From the NCBI RefSeq assembly GCF_036370855.1, contig NC_088106.1, forward strand, positions 30,828,501 through 30,892,500: a DNA stretch of 64,000 nucleotides, in the 5' to 3' direction. The translations under genes and the position numbers were made by a program. Below the pieces are notes generated by a model, which was not told the origin of the DNA, searched no databases, and saw nothing but the letters and a program-made list of their open reading frames with translations. This DNA comes from Dromaius novaehollandiae. Taxonomy: Eukaryota > Chordata > Aves > Casuariiformes > Dromaiidae. Shown here one piece after another: positions 31,866 to 44,082 of this stretch (the stretch's first letter is position 1; each line of letters starts with the position of its first letter).

Positions 31866-32292
31866 GTGAGCTGTGCTGCTGCAAGGCAGGCAGGCAGCGT
31901 GGGCGGCAGTGGCGGGTGTGGGCACTGCTTGGGTCTGCCTTGATGCAGCGCTTCAGGGTGAGGCTGGGGGAGAAGAAGTCCCCCTCACCCCGTAGCCCGT
32001 AGCCCACCCGGTGCCTTTTCCCCAGCCTTCCTTGCCCTCGCTGGCTGGCAACGCCCTTCCCCCAGGACCTCCCCTGCTCCAGGGGAAGCATTGCTGGGCA
32101 AAGCCAGAGCCGGAGGGGAGTCTTTTAGGGGGGCCTTTACACTGCCTCGCAAATGGGGCTTCTGCTGCTTCCTTGCAGCCTTCAAGAAGCCTGGGCAGCT
32201 CTTTGGCTCTCCACCTCCACAGCTTTCCTGCTTTCTCCTCCCTTTGTCTCCAGGAAAGGTCCCGAGCTCCAGGTCTCTTTCCTTTGTAGAAC

Positions 32293-33417
32293 ATGACAGC
32301 AGAAGAAGACTTTCCAGGCGGCAGCGGCAGCGCCAGCTCTTCCTCTGGTGCCAGCACCAGCCGGCTGCCTCAGGCAACACCACCGGATGCCTCTGAAGAC
32401 CTGCTGTGCACCATCTGCCTGGACACAGTGGACAACGCCGCCTACGTCGCCTTCTGCATGCACAGGTTCTGCTTTGGCTGTATCCGGCAGTGGTCAGCCA
32501 CCAGAGCCCAGTGCCCGCTCTGCCAGCGGCCCTTCAGCTCCATCCTCCACACCGTGCGAGCTGACGACGACTTCCAGGAGTACCGCGTGCAGCGCTCCGA
32601 CAGCAGCTCATCCCATGGCCGGCGAGGAGGGAGATCGGGTTCCCGCTCTGCGGCAAGGAGGCGGCACCGCTCGTCAGCGCCCCGGCACAGCAGCTCCTCC
32701 TCCAGCAGCTCCTCCTCCAGCAGCGATGGTGGCCACGCTGGGTCCCCTGAGAGGGCCCGAAGCAGGTCTCCAAGGCATGATCACCATGGCCACAACTGGC
32801 TTCAGCATGTAGCGAGGGGCTACGACTTCCCCAGGAGGAGCAGGCTGCGACAGAGCGGGGCTCAGGCTGCTGCTCCTGCCAGCCCTTGGGAAAGATCCCG
32901 AGCCGGGGGCCGATTGCGGCGCAGGTCACGCAGCACTGGTGGCAGCAGGAGATGGGAAGCAGCTGCTGCAGGCTGGCACCAGCATGCCTCCCCGTCGTGG
33001 GGCCACCAGGTCCCCAGGCAGGAGGACGCTCCCGGGCCCTCCTACGCCAGCTCTGCTCAGGCTCCTGTGCCAACAGCTTCTCACAGGCAAACCTCCAAGA
33101 GCTCTGCCCAGGAGCCAGCCAGCTCTGCCCCCGCAGCGCACACCCTGCCCCCAGCGCGGGGCCAAGCACGGCAGGAGCAGCAAAGGGGCCGCAGCAGCAG
33201 AAGGCAGCGCAGAAGACGCGTGGAGCCTTCGCCTGCCCGGGAGAGCCACCGCAGCAGGTCCCCCAGGCGAGGCGATGAGCAGGTGCCCTCGGGGAGCACC
33301 GAGCGCCGTCAACGGGGACAAGTGCACGAGAGATGGGATTACTCCAGGGAAAGGCACGGAGCAAGGCGCTCATCCCGGCGGAGGTCCCGCAGCCGGCCCA
33401 GGCGCAGGGGCTGGTAG
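32293..33417 (+). CDS. TOPORS-like RING/SR E3 ligase, gene B copy 3
   Basis: 374 aa with all eight RING ligands. It differs from copy 2 at two places I can see: VPRQED for VPGQED in the middle of the SR region, and RRQRRRR for RRQHRRR in the basic tail. Otherwise it shares the copy 2 variants. Confidence 0.88.
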   Translation: MTAEEDFPGGSGSASSSSGASTSRLPQATPPDASEDLLCTICLDTVDNAAYVAFCMHRFCFGCIRQWSATRAQCPLCQRPFSSILHTVRADDDFQEYRVQRSDSSSSHGRRGGRSGSRSAARRRHRSSAPRHSSSSSSSSSSSSDGGHAGSPERARSRSPRHDHHGHNWLQHVARGYDFPRRSRLRQSGAQAAAPASPWERSRAGGRLRRRSRSTGGSRRWEAAAAGWHQHASPSWGHQVPRQEDAPGPSYASSAQAPVPTASHRQTSKSSAQEPASSAPAAHTLPPARGQARQEQQRGRSSRRQRRRRVEPSPARESHRSRSPRRGDEQVPSGSTERRQRGQVHERWDYSRERHGARRSSRRRSRSRPRRRGW

Positions 33418-33524
33418 CACACCGTGCAAAAGGAGCAACCCCAAAGCTTGCCCCTTGCCAGCGCACTTCAGGGCACTGCAGTGAGCCCTGGGAAAGAAAA
33501 GGATCCTTCATGCCCCTACCAGTA

Positions 33525-33864
33525 AACAGGGTTTTCCTTGAGCTTCAGAGGAATTGCTTGTGTTCCATCATGCGCCCCTTGCCTCTTGTGCTGTCCCTGG
33601 GCACCGCTGGGAAGAGTCTGGCCCCGTCTTCCTAACCCCCCAGCCCCCAGCAGGGATTTCTGCACCTGGAGAAGATCCCCCGGAGCCTCCTCTTCTCCAG
33701 CCTGGACTCTCCCAGCTCCCTCAGCCTCTTCTCGGGCAACCGAGGCTCCAGGCCCTTCATCAGCTGCGTGGCCCTTGGCTGGACTCGCTCCCGTTCGACC
33801 ATGTCCCCCTTGTCCTGGGAGCCCAGAACTGCTCCTAGGACTCCTGTCATGGTCTCCCCAGTAC
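33525..33864 (-). mobile_element. CR1 LINE 3' fragment, antisense, unit 3
   Basis: Same insertion as 7860-8199. Confidence 0.85.
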
Positions 33865-34050
33865 TGTCGGGGCAGGTGCTGCCAGGGGGGCTCCAGCACA
33901 TCAGCCCCCTCCCAAGCTGGCCCTGGGTGCCTCCCCCTACCCCGGGCCCCGGGGTTTCTTGAGCAGGGAGAGGGCAGTGGGGCCTGGTGCTGAGAGCGTG
34001 GGGGGACAACCGTGGGGAGCTGAACTGCTGTGGGGTGGGGCGAGGAGGCC

Positions 34051-34326
34051 GTGGGGCCCGTGGCTGGAGCCGTTCCGGGGGCAGTGCGGCAGCTGGGTTG
34101 TCCAGCATGGCTGCGGGGGCTGGAGCCCCTCGGCCTGCCCGCAGCCAGCCGGGGCTGAGCGCGGGCAGGGCGGGAGCCGGAGGGCAGCAGGGCACCGAGG
34201 CAGAGCATGGGAAGGGCCAGAGGGTGAGCAGAGATGGCTTCTCACTGCTGGCCGTGCTCTGGCCCCAGGTGTGTCCCGGGGCTGCGTGCGTGGAGGGGAG
34301 GCTGAGGGAGACTCCTCCACAAAGCC
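34051..34326 (-). repeat. Inverted repeat, right arm, unit 3
   Basis: Reverse complement of 30163-30442. Confidence 0.88.
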
Positions 34327-34761
34327 TCTTACAGCCTCTCCTGGGCAAAGAGCCACTGGCAGCGTTTGGGGAAAGCCCCCAGCCCTCTGCGGGCTCTGCA
34401 CCCTCGCTGGGGCCACCCAGGCGGCCGCGCTGCCCCAAGGGTGCAGGGGCATTTGAGGCAGGAGCTCCCGTGTCCCTGCAGGGCACACTGGGGACGAAGC
34501 CTCGGGAAGGGTCGCTCCCCACCTCTTTCTTGTGGCAGAGCTCCGATCCCGTCGTGGAGCGGCTGCAAAGGGAGCTGGGGAGATGGCGGCTCATCTCAGC
34601 CCTCTCCAGTGCTGGCCGGGGCGGTTTCCTGGGGCTAAAATCCCAACTGCAGCAGGGACACTCGCGGCAATGGAGAGACCCTGGAAGATGCTTGACCTGG
34701 GAAGTGAAGAGGTACTTGAAGGAGCAAATTATCACCACACCTTCTGCATGTTGGGCTGTAT

Positions 34762-34807
34762 GCATATATATACACAGACACATGCATGGGTAGATATGTA
34801 GATGTTT

Positions 34808-34848
<41 letters not shown>

Positions 34849-34907
34849 TGCGTGTATATACATACATACATACATACATACACGTATATATATATATATG
34901 TACACGC
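34762..34907. repeat. Compound microsatellite, unit 3
   Basis: GT, CATA and AT runs with the same lengths as unit 2. Confidence 0.95.
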
Positions 34908-35383
34908 ACCCTCCTGCCCCCTGGGAACAGGGTGTGGCCTCAGCCCGATGCTGCATGTCGCCCGTCCATCCCCGGTGCTGGGAGCGCTTCACCTGCGGCG
35001 GGTCGGAGCCGTGGTCGGCAGCACGGCAGCAGTGAGGGCTGTGCCGCAAAGGGCTGGAGAACCCGTGTTTCAGCGAGGCCAGGCCGTGCCGCGCCGTACC
35101 GCACCACGCAGTGCAGTGCCGGGGGCAGACTTTTGGCGGCTGTTACGCCAAGTGGTGGTTCAGCTGTCCCGATGAACTGGGGCCGGTTCAGTTTGGGCCC
35201 TGTGCAAAACTGCCACGTGCCCCGGAGACCGGGGAATTCAGGACACACCACCTCCAGGCCCCTGCCCTGTCAAGAGGTATTATTCACCTCGACTCCCAGA
35301 TCCCCAGCCCCAGGCAACAGCCAGCCCTTGCTGCAGCACAACGCTACACACCACTCAGGCTCTCCTTGAGGACTGCGAAGGCC

Positions 35384-35594
35384 GTGGAGCAAATCATCGT
35401 GGCCACCAGCTGCAAACATATGAAGGAGCACAAGCCGTTTGGGAGTAGTCAGCATGGGGTTAGCATGGGGAAATCCGGCCTGACCACCCTGATAGCCTTC
35501 TGTCGTGGGATGCCTGGCTGGGTGGAGGAAGGGAGAGCAGTGGGTGTTGTTGGGTGTTGTTTCCCTTGAATTCAGCCTGGCTTTTGGTGCCTCC
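35384..35594 (+). mobile_element. CR1 LINE RT fragment, sense, unit 3
   Basis: Same insertion as 9715-9925. Confidence 0.85.
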
Positions 35595-35628
35595 ATGGCC
35601 AGCAGTCTGCTGTTTACCTCAATGGGAC

Positions 35629-36472
35629 CACCTCGATGTTGGGTGGCGCTGCCGGTCGCTCCGGATGCCCAGGGGCCTGGGGGGAGGCCCTCGAGCGCCG
35701 CCCCTCCGTCGCGGGCCCAGCCGGGCACGGAGAGCAGCGAGTGCTCGTGTCTGTGAGGCGGCTGCCCCTGCGGGACGAGAGCTGGGGGGTCACGGCGGGG
35801 CCCAGCTCCCCCCACCGTGCTGCCTGCGCCCGGGGCCACCGCCTCTCCCTCGCGCCACGGCCTGGTCTCCTCATGGCCCCCGGTGAGCCCCGTGTGCCCC
35901 CCAAGGCCTGCTCGTCCCCCCGGAGCCTTCCATGGCCTGCTTGTCCCCCCAACCGCCCCCCAAGGCCCGCTGCCCCCCACAAGGCCTCCTCGCCCCCCCC
36001 TCGCCTTCCCCAACGGCCCGGCCCCACCCGCCGCGTCCCGGACCGGCCCCCCGGCGCGGCGCGGCGCGGCGCGGCGCGGCGCCACCCGGCGCCACCCAGC
36101 AGTTGAGGCGGCGGACGCCATCGAGGGCGGCGGCCTCGGCGCGGCCCAGCACGGCCGCCCGCGTCAGCCTCAGGGCGCCGCCGCCGAACCGCCGCCGTCG
36201 CCGTCGCCAGGGCCGCGGCCGCCGTCGCCAGGGCCGCCGTCGCCAGGGCCGCCGTTGCCGCTGCCGTCGCCAGGGCCGCGGCGGCCGCGCTCCGCCCCCG
36301 GGCCGGGCCGGGCCGGGCCGGGGCGGCCCCGAGCCGCCTGCAGCGGCGCCGCGCCGGGCGCCCTCGGCCTTCCCGTCCCGCTCTCCGGCCTCAGCGCCTC
36401 CCCGGGGCCGTGCGGGAGTCTCGGGGGCTCCGGGTCGCTTGTGCTGAACTCGGGAGATCGTCGTGTGCCAAG
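35629..36472. promoter_or_regulatory. CpG island with GC minisatellites, unit 3
   Basis: Matches the unit 1 island. Plus-strand donor GT at 36473. Confidence 0.6.
36096..36173 (-). pseudogene. CFAP410: CFAP410-like first-exon fragment, unit 3
   Basis: Same 26 codons as unit 1, with CTG at the initiator position. Confidence 0.55.
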
Positions 36473-37728
36473 GTGAGAGTTGGTTAGAGCCAAGAGGTTA
36501 GAGCAAAGCTGAGAATAGAGAGATATGTATCAGAGCTCCGCGGTTCAATCACGGGTGCCCGGGACGAGGACGGCTCTCGCCCTTCCCTTGAGGGCCACCC
36601 CTTGGGTAGAGCCTGCCCAGTTTCCCCAACAACGGGCGCCCGGCACAGCGACGGCTCCCGCCCCTTACGGGCCCCCTTTCGGTCTGATTCCCCGGCTTCT
36701 CCTCACCACGCTGGTGACATCCGGGGCGTCCCCGCTGCCAGGTGGGTCCTGGGGTCCACAGGGCCGCTGACCGTGGGCCCGAGCCCCCACCGAGCCCCCA
36801 CCAAGCACGTGTGCCTTGGTCCCTGTTACACCCGGGCCGAGCAACGCCAGCCCACGGCCGTAGCAAGGCCGCGGGCTCCAGTCGGGACCAGCGTGCGCAT
36901 CAGCAGGTGACTGGTGCTCAGCCCACACGCTGCGCAGCGGGAAGCAACACGCCCATTAGCAGGTGGCTGTGCGGGCAATGGCTCCACAGCGCCGAGATGT
37001 CCGTGCTGTGGGTCTGCGGTGTCGCTTCTCCCTGGTCTGCACTTGTCAATCACGGGTTCGTTACAGGGTGTGCCAGCAGGCTGCTGCAACCCCACAGCGT
37101 GGCGGCCCAGCCTTGGTGCACCCGGGCTTCCTTAACTCTTGGGAAGCACCCCAGAGCAAGCCCCTCTACAGCCTTGGCGGCTGTTACGCCAAGTGGTGGT
37201 CCACAACTGCTCTCGGGTCCTTCGGCTCCTGTGGCAGGGGCAGCTGGGAAGGAGCTTTCAGCGCTTGTGTCTGTCAGGGCAGAAATGTCTGAGCCTGCGG
37301 ATGGCTGTGCCCGTCGCTGGGGCTCCCCGACCACCCGCGGCTCCCCAGGGCTTGGTCTCAGGGGCACCGCTGTGCTTGCTGCACAAGGCTGGCTCTGTTT
37401 GTTAGCGATCTCGGTGTGGTGCTCAGCATGCAGCTGGGTCCCCTGCTGCTGCCTTCTGGGTGCTGCCAGGCAGGTCGTTCTGGGGAGCCGCTGGCATCCT
37501 TGGCCCCTCCACGGCAGACAGCCAGGTCCCCGCCAGCGTCTGTCAGGTGGCAGTTGGCAGGGCTGCAGCCTGACCGGGGAGCTGAGGCGCCGGCGAGAGC
37601 CGTCTTGGTCGTGCCCCAGGTCTGCTCTCATTCACCCACAAACCGCTCTTCTTCTTCAGCACAGGCACCGCTGTGTGCTTGCGAGGGAGCGTGAGGCACC
37701 CCCGGCGAGGAGCCCAGCCCGCCGATGC

Positions 37729-37808
37729 GGGCAGCACGGGAGGATGCAGGCGACGGGAGGAGCTGTCGCGCAGGATGTTCCCCGTTGTGCACGGACTGAC
37801 GTGTGCAG
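37729..37808 (+). promoter_or_regulatory. Gene C non-coding first exon, unit 3
   Basis: As unit 1. Donor GT at 37809; intron 37809-38093. Confidence 0.55.
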
Positions 37809-38096
37809 GTGAGCTGTGCTGCTGCAAGGCAGGCAGGCAGTGTGGACAGCAGTGGCGGGTGTGGGCACTGCTTGGGTCTGCCTCGATGCAACGCTTCAGG
37901 GTGAGTGAGGATGGGGGAGAAGAAGAAGACACGAGGGGGACCCCTTTCCCCACGCAGACCAGAGGCCAGGCCTCAGCTGTCGTCCCTGCCTGGTTCCTCA
38001 TCACGCCCTAGCCCACCCATTCCCTCTTTCTGCTTTCTCCTCCTTTCGTTGCCAGGACAGCTCACACAAGCTCTCTGTCTCTTTCCTTTCTAGCAC

Positions 38097-38351
38097 ATGA
38101 TGTCTTCAGAAGAGGACTTTCCAGAGGATGCCAGCTTTTCCTCCGGCATCAGCACCAGCCGGCTGCAGCAGGAAATGCCGCCAGATGCCTCCAAAGACCT
38201 GCGGTGCTCCATCTGCCTCAACACACTTGACGACACCGCCTACATCACCGTCTGCATGCACCGGTTCTGCTACGGCTGCATCCGGCAGATATGCAGGCGA
38301 CGGGAGGAGCTGTCGGGTGAGTGCCCCCCAGCAGCGAGGGAGCAAAGCTAA
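38097..38351 (+). pseudogene. Truncated TOPORS-like RING exon, gene C copy 3
   Basis: Same 84 codons as copies 1 and 2, with the same mid-RING break and following donor. Confidence 0.7.
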
Positions 38352-38705
38352 AGCCCGAGGTGGCACGGGGGGGCCTGAGCAGCCTGCTCCCAGGGCCTCG
38401 GCTGTGCCTGCGGTGTGCGCAGCAGGGGGTCCCCCAGCGGTGCCTTCCTCCTTCTGGAGGCATGGTGGCCCTGGGAGCATCTGCAAAGCCCCAGGTCCAA
38501 GGTGGTTGGAGGGGGGCTGTTTCTGGGGCTGTGCAATGGGTGCAGGTGCTGCGCTGCAGAGGCAGCAGCTGGCGCATGCTCCACCCACAGGAAAGGCCCG
38601 TGCGCTCAAAGAAGCAGGAGCGCAGTTACAGCTGAGCTCCGGGGTGGGCCAGCCTCAGGGACATCCCCTCTGCTGTCCCTCTGCCCGGAGATGCTTTGGC
38701 AAACC

Positions 38706-39895
38706 ACAGGATCACCGAATCACCAAAGAATGGTTGGGGTTGGAAGGGACCTCCGGAGAGCCTCTAGTCCAGCCTCCCTGCTCAAGCAGGGTCCCCTAGA
38801 GCAGCTTAGTCAGCACCCTGTCCAGGTGCCTTTGCAATAGCTCCAAGGATGGAGCCTCCACAACGTCTCTGGGCAACCTCTTGCAGTGCTCTGGCACCCT
38901 CACACGAGGAAAGTTGTTCCTTCTGTTCAGACGCAACTTCCTGTGTTCGCTTGGTGCCCGCTGCCTCTCGTCCTGTCCCTGGGCACCACTGAAGAGAGCC
39001 TGCCACCATCCTCTTTACACCCTCCCCTCAGTTATTTATCGGCATCGATTAGATTCCCCCATCAGTCTTCGCTCCTCCAGGCTCCACAGGCCCAGCTCTC
39101 CCAGCCTTTCCTCACAGCAGAGATGCTCCAGTCCCTTCCTCCTCTTCGGAGCCCTTTGCTCCACTGGCTCCACATCTGTCTTGTACTGCGGAGCTCCGAA
39201 CTGGACACAGTACGCCAGGGCTGGCCTCAGCAGGGTGGCTGAGGAGAGCACATCACCTGCCTGGACCTGCTGGCAAGGCTCTGCTCTTCCTAATGCAGCC
39301 CAGGATGCCATTGACTGCCCTTGCCGCAAGGGCCCATTGCTGGCTCATGGTCCACTTGTTGCCCCCCAGGACTCCCAGGTCCTGCTCGGCAGAGCTGCTT
39401 CCCAGCAGGTCGGGCCCAGCATGTCCTGCTGCCTGCGCTTAGTCCTCCCCAGGAGCAGGACTCTTCTGCGCTTCCCTTGAGTGAACTTCAGCAGGGTCCT
39501 CTCTGCCCATTTCTCCACACGGGCGAGGTCCCTCTCAATGGCAGCACAGGCCTCTGCTGCATCAGCCACTCCTCCCAGCTTTGCCCAACCAGCAAACTTG
39601 CTGAGGGTACACTCTGTCCCTTCGTCCAGGGCACTGATGAACAAGTTGAACAGCATGGCACCCAGCAGTGACCCCTGGGGTACACCGTGCGCTACAGGCC
39701 TCCAGCTAGACTTTGCGCCATGGATCCCAACCCTCTGAGCTCTGCCACTCAGCCAGTTTTCAAGCCACCTCACTGTCTTGCCTGTGAGCATGGTACAGCA
39801 GAAGTGTCAAAAGCCTTCCGGAAGTTGTCAGGAGCAACAGACACCGCTCTTGCCTCGTCGACCAGCACAGTCATTTCACCCCAGAAGGCCCTCAG
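38706..39895 (-). mobile_element. CR1 LINE fragment (RT to 3' end), unit 4
   Basis: Same insertion as 221-1411. Shares the one-T deletion (near 38947) with unit 2. Confidence 0.93.
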
Positions 39896-40458
39896 GTGGG
39901 AGGGGGCCAGGGCGCTTGGGGCAGGGCACCACAAAGGCCTTGGGCCAAGCATGCTTGCAAGGAGGGAGAAAAGGCAGCGTGGACAGGAAAGCCTTGGCAG
40001 GACCTGCCGAGTCCTCTGCCTTTTGCCCAGGCCTCTTCCCACGCCCAGGAGGCCAAGGTTGGTGTCAGCCGCAGAGGGGCACAGGAGCACATGGCTCCCC
40101 AGATGGGTCGGACCTGCCAGGAGGAAAACACACAGGCGCTGCCGGAGGTCTCTGTAGCGCAGCCACCGCTGGAGCAGCCCAGGGAGCCGGGAGCTTCTGG
40201 AGATGAGGCCAAGTGCCACCGGGCAGCTCTGAGCCCCCCAGCAGCCCCTGTTTCATCGTGCCCTGCCCCGTCGTTCCCAGGACATGGGCCAGGCACCTCC
40301 ATCAGCAGGCTGCGCCAGGCAACGCTGCTGGAGGCCACTTGAGATCTGTCCTGCCCTCCCCATCTGCACACTTCTGATGTCCCCTAGGGAGGCTTTGGCT
40401 TTTCCCCTCTTGTGTCCAATACACCCGCAGGCACTTGCCGAGTTGTGCTTCTGCACAA

Positions 40459-41191
40459 CAAGCAACACACCCCAACTGCTGAATGCAGAACAGGCTTTTT
40501 TATGGTGCTGGGCTGGGGGGTGGAGGAAAGAGAGGGAAGGTTGTGCTGGACTCTTGGGCAGAAAAAGCTGTCCACTTCACCACCACGACTCTGGCTGGAT
40601 TTGGTCACCCTGACAGTTGGCAGCGTTTGACTTGACCTCTGCCGAAAGAGGAGAGGACGAGAAATAACTGCACAACTCGGAGACCTGCACTAACATCCAG
40701 CCTCCGACTGCCAGTGCAGCCAAGGCAAAGCCGGGCACAGCCCCAAGCAGCAACAGCCCCACGCGGAAAGAGCCCAAGCACACGCCGAGGGCTGAAGCCT
40801 GCTCTCCAAGGGACTTTGCAAGCCCAGGGCTGCTCCTGCAGCCTGGGCGTCTTTGGGGTGTGGCCCCGAGAGCCCTGTGACGTCACCAGAGAGTTCCTGT
40901 GACTCCCGTGACATCACCGCTTGGAGGCAGCCGCACAGTGGGGACCCCCTCACTTAGCCCCAAGCTCCACGCTGGGTGGCACGCGAGGCGTCCAGGGCCC
41001 GGCAGGGTCACGGCTTTGCGTTTGGGGCTTTGCTCTGCGGCCAGCAGCAGCTCTGCCTGGCTGACTCGGGGGCTGTGGACCCCGCGCGGCTGCTGTCCAG
41101 CGGCCGGGGGCGCCCAGAGGGTGCCAAGAGTGTTGAGGAGCCCTGAAGGCTCACGGGGTGTTCCCTGTTGTGCACGGACTGACGTCTGCAG
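40459..41191 (+). promoter_or_regulatory. Gene A 5' flank and first exon carrying the gene B CRE block, unit 4
   Basis: Unlike every other gene A copy, this one contains the block of about 116 bp otherwise found at gene B, including TGACGTCA at 40878-40885. The left part still has gene A sequence (T-rich insert, CTGCACAACTCGG) and the coding exon downstream is gene A. So the block was copied in by conversion or crossover. Its ACTTTGCAAG variant matches gene B of units 1, 4 and 5. Donor GT at 41192; intron 41192-41782. Confidence 0.7.
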
Positions 41192-41785
41192 GTGAGCTGT
41201 GCTGCTGCAAGGCAGGCAGGCAGCGTGGGCGGCAGTGGCGGGTGTGGGCACTGCTTGGGTCTGCCTTGATGCAACGCTTCAGGGTGAGGATGGGGGAGAA
41301 GAAGAAGACGCGAGGAGGCCCCTTTCCCCATGCAGACCAGAGGACAGGCCTCAGCTGCCGTCCCTGCAGAGAGCCTGGTTCCTCGGCACGCCTTAGCCCA
41401 CCCGCTCCCTCTGCCCTGGGCTTCCTTGGCCTCACTGGGTGGGGAGCACCTTTCCCCTGGGACCGTCTCTGCTCAAGGGGAAGTGTTCTTGGGGGGAAAC
41501 CCAGGCCTTGTTGTCTGCCTTGACTTCAGGAAGGCTGCGCTGTACCTCAGCGGTCAAGATGGGCCCCAGTCCTGTTCAACACAACCTCAGCCCTTCTGGG
41601 ACTCTGATTGTCAGAGTCGGGGGGGCTCTCGCATGACTTGCTAATGGTGCTTGTGCTGCTTCCTCGCAGCCCTGAAGAAGACTGGGCAGCTCCTTGGCTC
41701 TTGACTCCCACAGCTTTTCTGCTTTCTCCACCCTTCATTGCCAGGACAGCTCACACAAGCTCTCTGTCTCTTTCCTTTCTAGCAC

Positions 41786-42547
41786 ATGATGTCTTCAGAA
41801 GAGGACACCAGCTTTTCCCCTGGTGCCAGCACCAGCCGGCTGCAGCAGGAAATGCCGCCAGATGCCTCCAAAGACCTGCGGTGCTCCATCTGCCTCAACA
41901 CACTTGACGACACTGCCTACGTCACTGTCTACACGCACCGGTTCTGCTACGGCTGCATCCAGCAGTGGTCAGCCACCAGAGCCGAGTGCCCGCTCTGCCA
42001 GCGGCCTTTCCACTCCGTCCACACGGGGCCACCTGACCACAGCTCCCAGGCGGATGGCACCAGGCGCTCCTTGGCCGGCCAGCGACGAGGGAGAGTTCAT
42101 TCCCGCTCTGCAGCGAGCACAGCCCGAAGCAGGTCCCCCAGGGGCAACCGCGATGGCCCCAGCAGGCTTCCGCGCCAGAGGGGCTGTGACTCCCCAGCGA
42201 GGAGCAGGCGGTGGCCGAGCAGGGCTCAGGCAACCGCTCATGCTGACCGCTGGGCAAGACCCCCAGCCAGGGGCCGATTACGGCAGAGGTCCCGCAGCAC
42301 CCGCGGCAGCAGACGGGAAGCACCTTCTCCAGGCTGCCACCGCAGCAGGTGCCCCAGGAGAGGCAACGACCTCCACGAGGGATTTATGCTCAGGGCGGTT
42401 CGCGAGACCCCAGCTTGCTGGGGGAGGCAGAGGAGCATGGCTCACAGTGACATGCTAGCTCCTAACGTCGAAATGGAAGTGGTGGCCTTATTTCTTATAT
42501 TCTCATGCAACATTCTGTTATTTTTCCATTTCCACAGGTTCTTCTAG
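41786..42547 (+). CDS. TOPORS-like RING/SR protein, gene A copy 4 (degenerate RING)
   Basis: 253 aa, as copy 2 except NVEME for NVKME just before the hydrophobic tail. Tyr49 replaces the third RING Cys. This is the only gene A copy with a full CRE in its 5' flank, so its expression could differ from its sisters. Confidence 0.82.
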   Translation: MMSSEEDTSFSPGASTSRLQQEMPPDASKDLRCSICLNTLDDTAYVTVYTHRFCYGCIQQWSATRAECPLCQRPFHSVHTGPPDHSSQADGTRRSLAGQRRGRVHSRSAASTARSRSPRGNRDGPSRLPRQRGCDSPARSRRWPSRAQATAHADRWARPPARGRLRQRSRSTRGSRREAPSPGCHRSRCPRRGNDLHEGFMLRAVRETPACWGRQRSMAHSDMLAPNVEMEVVALFLIFSCNILLFFHFHRFF

Positions 42548-42726
42548 AACCCCCCACTTCCAGCAGCTGCCTGGGGCCTCGGGGCAGATCCGGACGAGGG
42601 CAGCGGGAGCTGCAGTGCCCATCACTGGCAAACACCAGGCTGAAACAACGCAACAGACTCGAGCAGACAGCCTGGGTGCCTGTGAGCCTCCTCTGCCTCC
42701 TGCTGTGTTGGGCCAGGTGCTTAATT

Positions 42727-42756
42727 AATAAAAGGCAGGCAGCACCCGCTGCCTGC
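42727..42756 (+). terminator. Gene A polyadenylation signal and hairpin, unit 4
   Basis: AATAAA at 42727-42732 and the 9-bp stem-loop. Confidence 0.75.
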
Positions 42757-43108
42757 AACCAACACCCTTGCCTCTGTGCTGACTTTGTTCAACCCTCGGC
42801 TCACAGACGAGAGCGACCAGCCTTGAAAAAGCCCCAAGGCGGCACTGGCAGAGAGAGCTGCCCGGGCCTCCGCACCGGCCTCCAAACTCTGCAAGGGCTG
42901 CAAGCGCTGACGAGCCAGCTTTCCGGCAGGAGCTAACATCTGTCCCGATGGACTGGGGCCGGTCCAGATTTGGCTCTGTGCAAAACAGCCACGTGCCCCA
43001 GGGACCGGGGAAGTCGGGACACACCATCTCCATTCCTCCCTGGAAATACAGATTTTATTCCGCCAAGGGCAGCTGTGCCCTGCAAAGCCTCCGGCTCCTG
43101 CCAGGAAG

Positions 43109-43388
43109 GGCTTTGTGGAGGAGTCTCCCTCAGCCTCCCCTCCACGCACACAGCCCCAGGACACACCTGGGGCCAGAGCACGGCCAGCAGTGAGAAGCCA
43201 TCTCTGCTCACCCTCTGGCCCTTCCCATGCTCTGCCTCCCTCGGTGCCCTGCTGCCCTCCAGCTCCCGCCCTGCCCGCGCTCAGCCCCGGCTGGCTGCGG
43301 GCAGGCCGAGGGGCTCCAGCCCCCGCAGCCATGCCGGGCAACCCAGCTGCCACACTGCCCCCAGAACAGCTCCAGCCACGGGCCCCAC
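43109..43388 (+). repeat. Inverted repeat, left arm, unit 4
   Basis: Reverse-complement partner at 46997-47272. Confidence 0.88.
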
Positions 43389-43716
43389 CGCTGGAAGGTC
43401 CCTCCCCACAGCAGCCTGACAGCAGGCTCCAGCCCTCGGCACTGGCTTCAGCCCTTTCTCCCTGGGGCTCTTGCTGCTTGGGACTGCGCCAGGCTTCACG
43501 CTGCCTTCACTGGCAGTCGGGGGCTGATGTCTGTGCACACCTCCGACTTGCTGGGTTAAATGTGCCCCCTGTCTTGAGGAAGGGAACAAAGAGGGTGCAG
43601 GCAAGGACATGCCCGCGCCTTGTCTGCACTCCTAGGCCTCCATGGCCTGCAGCAGCCTCACCTGGGGCCTCCCCCACACCCTGCCCACGGGCCCCGGAGC
43701 CCAGTTCAGCTTACCC

Positions 43717-44061
43717 CGGGAGCATCTCTCCTCTGAGGACAGGCTGAGGGAGCTGCCACTGTTGAGGGAGAGGCTAAAGAGGACGGGGCCAGGCTCTTTG
43801 CAGTGGCCCAGGCACAGGACGAGAGGCAGCAGGCACCAACACAAACATAGGCACTTCCGTCTGACCATGAGGAAAGCCTTTCTCACTGTGAGGGCAACTG
43901 AGCTCTGGTTGCCCACAGAGCTTGGGGAGTCTCCAGCCTTGGAGCTATTCAAATGCCACCTCGACAGCTCCCGGGGCAATGTGCTCTAGGTGACCCTGCT
44001 TGAGCACGGGGGTGGCACTCCATGACCTCCACAGGTGCCTTCCAACCTCAACCGTTCTCTG
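43717..44061 (+). mobile_element. CR1 LINE 3' fragment, sense, unit 4
   Basis: Same insertion as 5106-5450. Confidence 0.88.
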
Positions 44062-44082
44062 ACCCCGTGACTGTGAAAATAG

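Larger units (their letters stand above)
25653..38485. repeat. Tandem array unit 3 (12,833 bp)
   Basis: Third full copy. It is nearly identical to unit 2 through genes A and B. It differs from unit 2 in the CR1 one-T indel and in scattered substitutions, including two codons of gene B. Confidence 0.97.
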
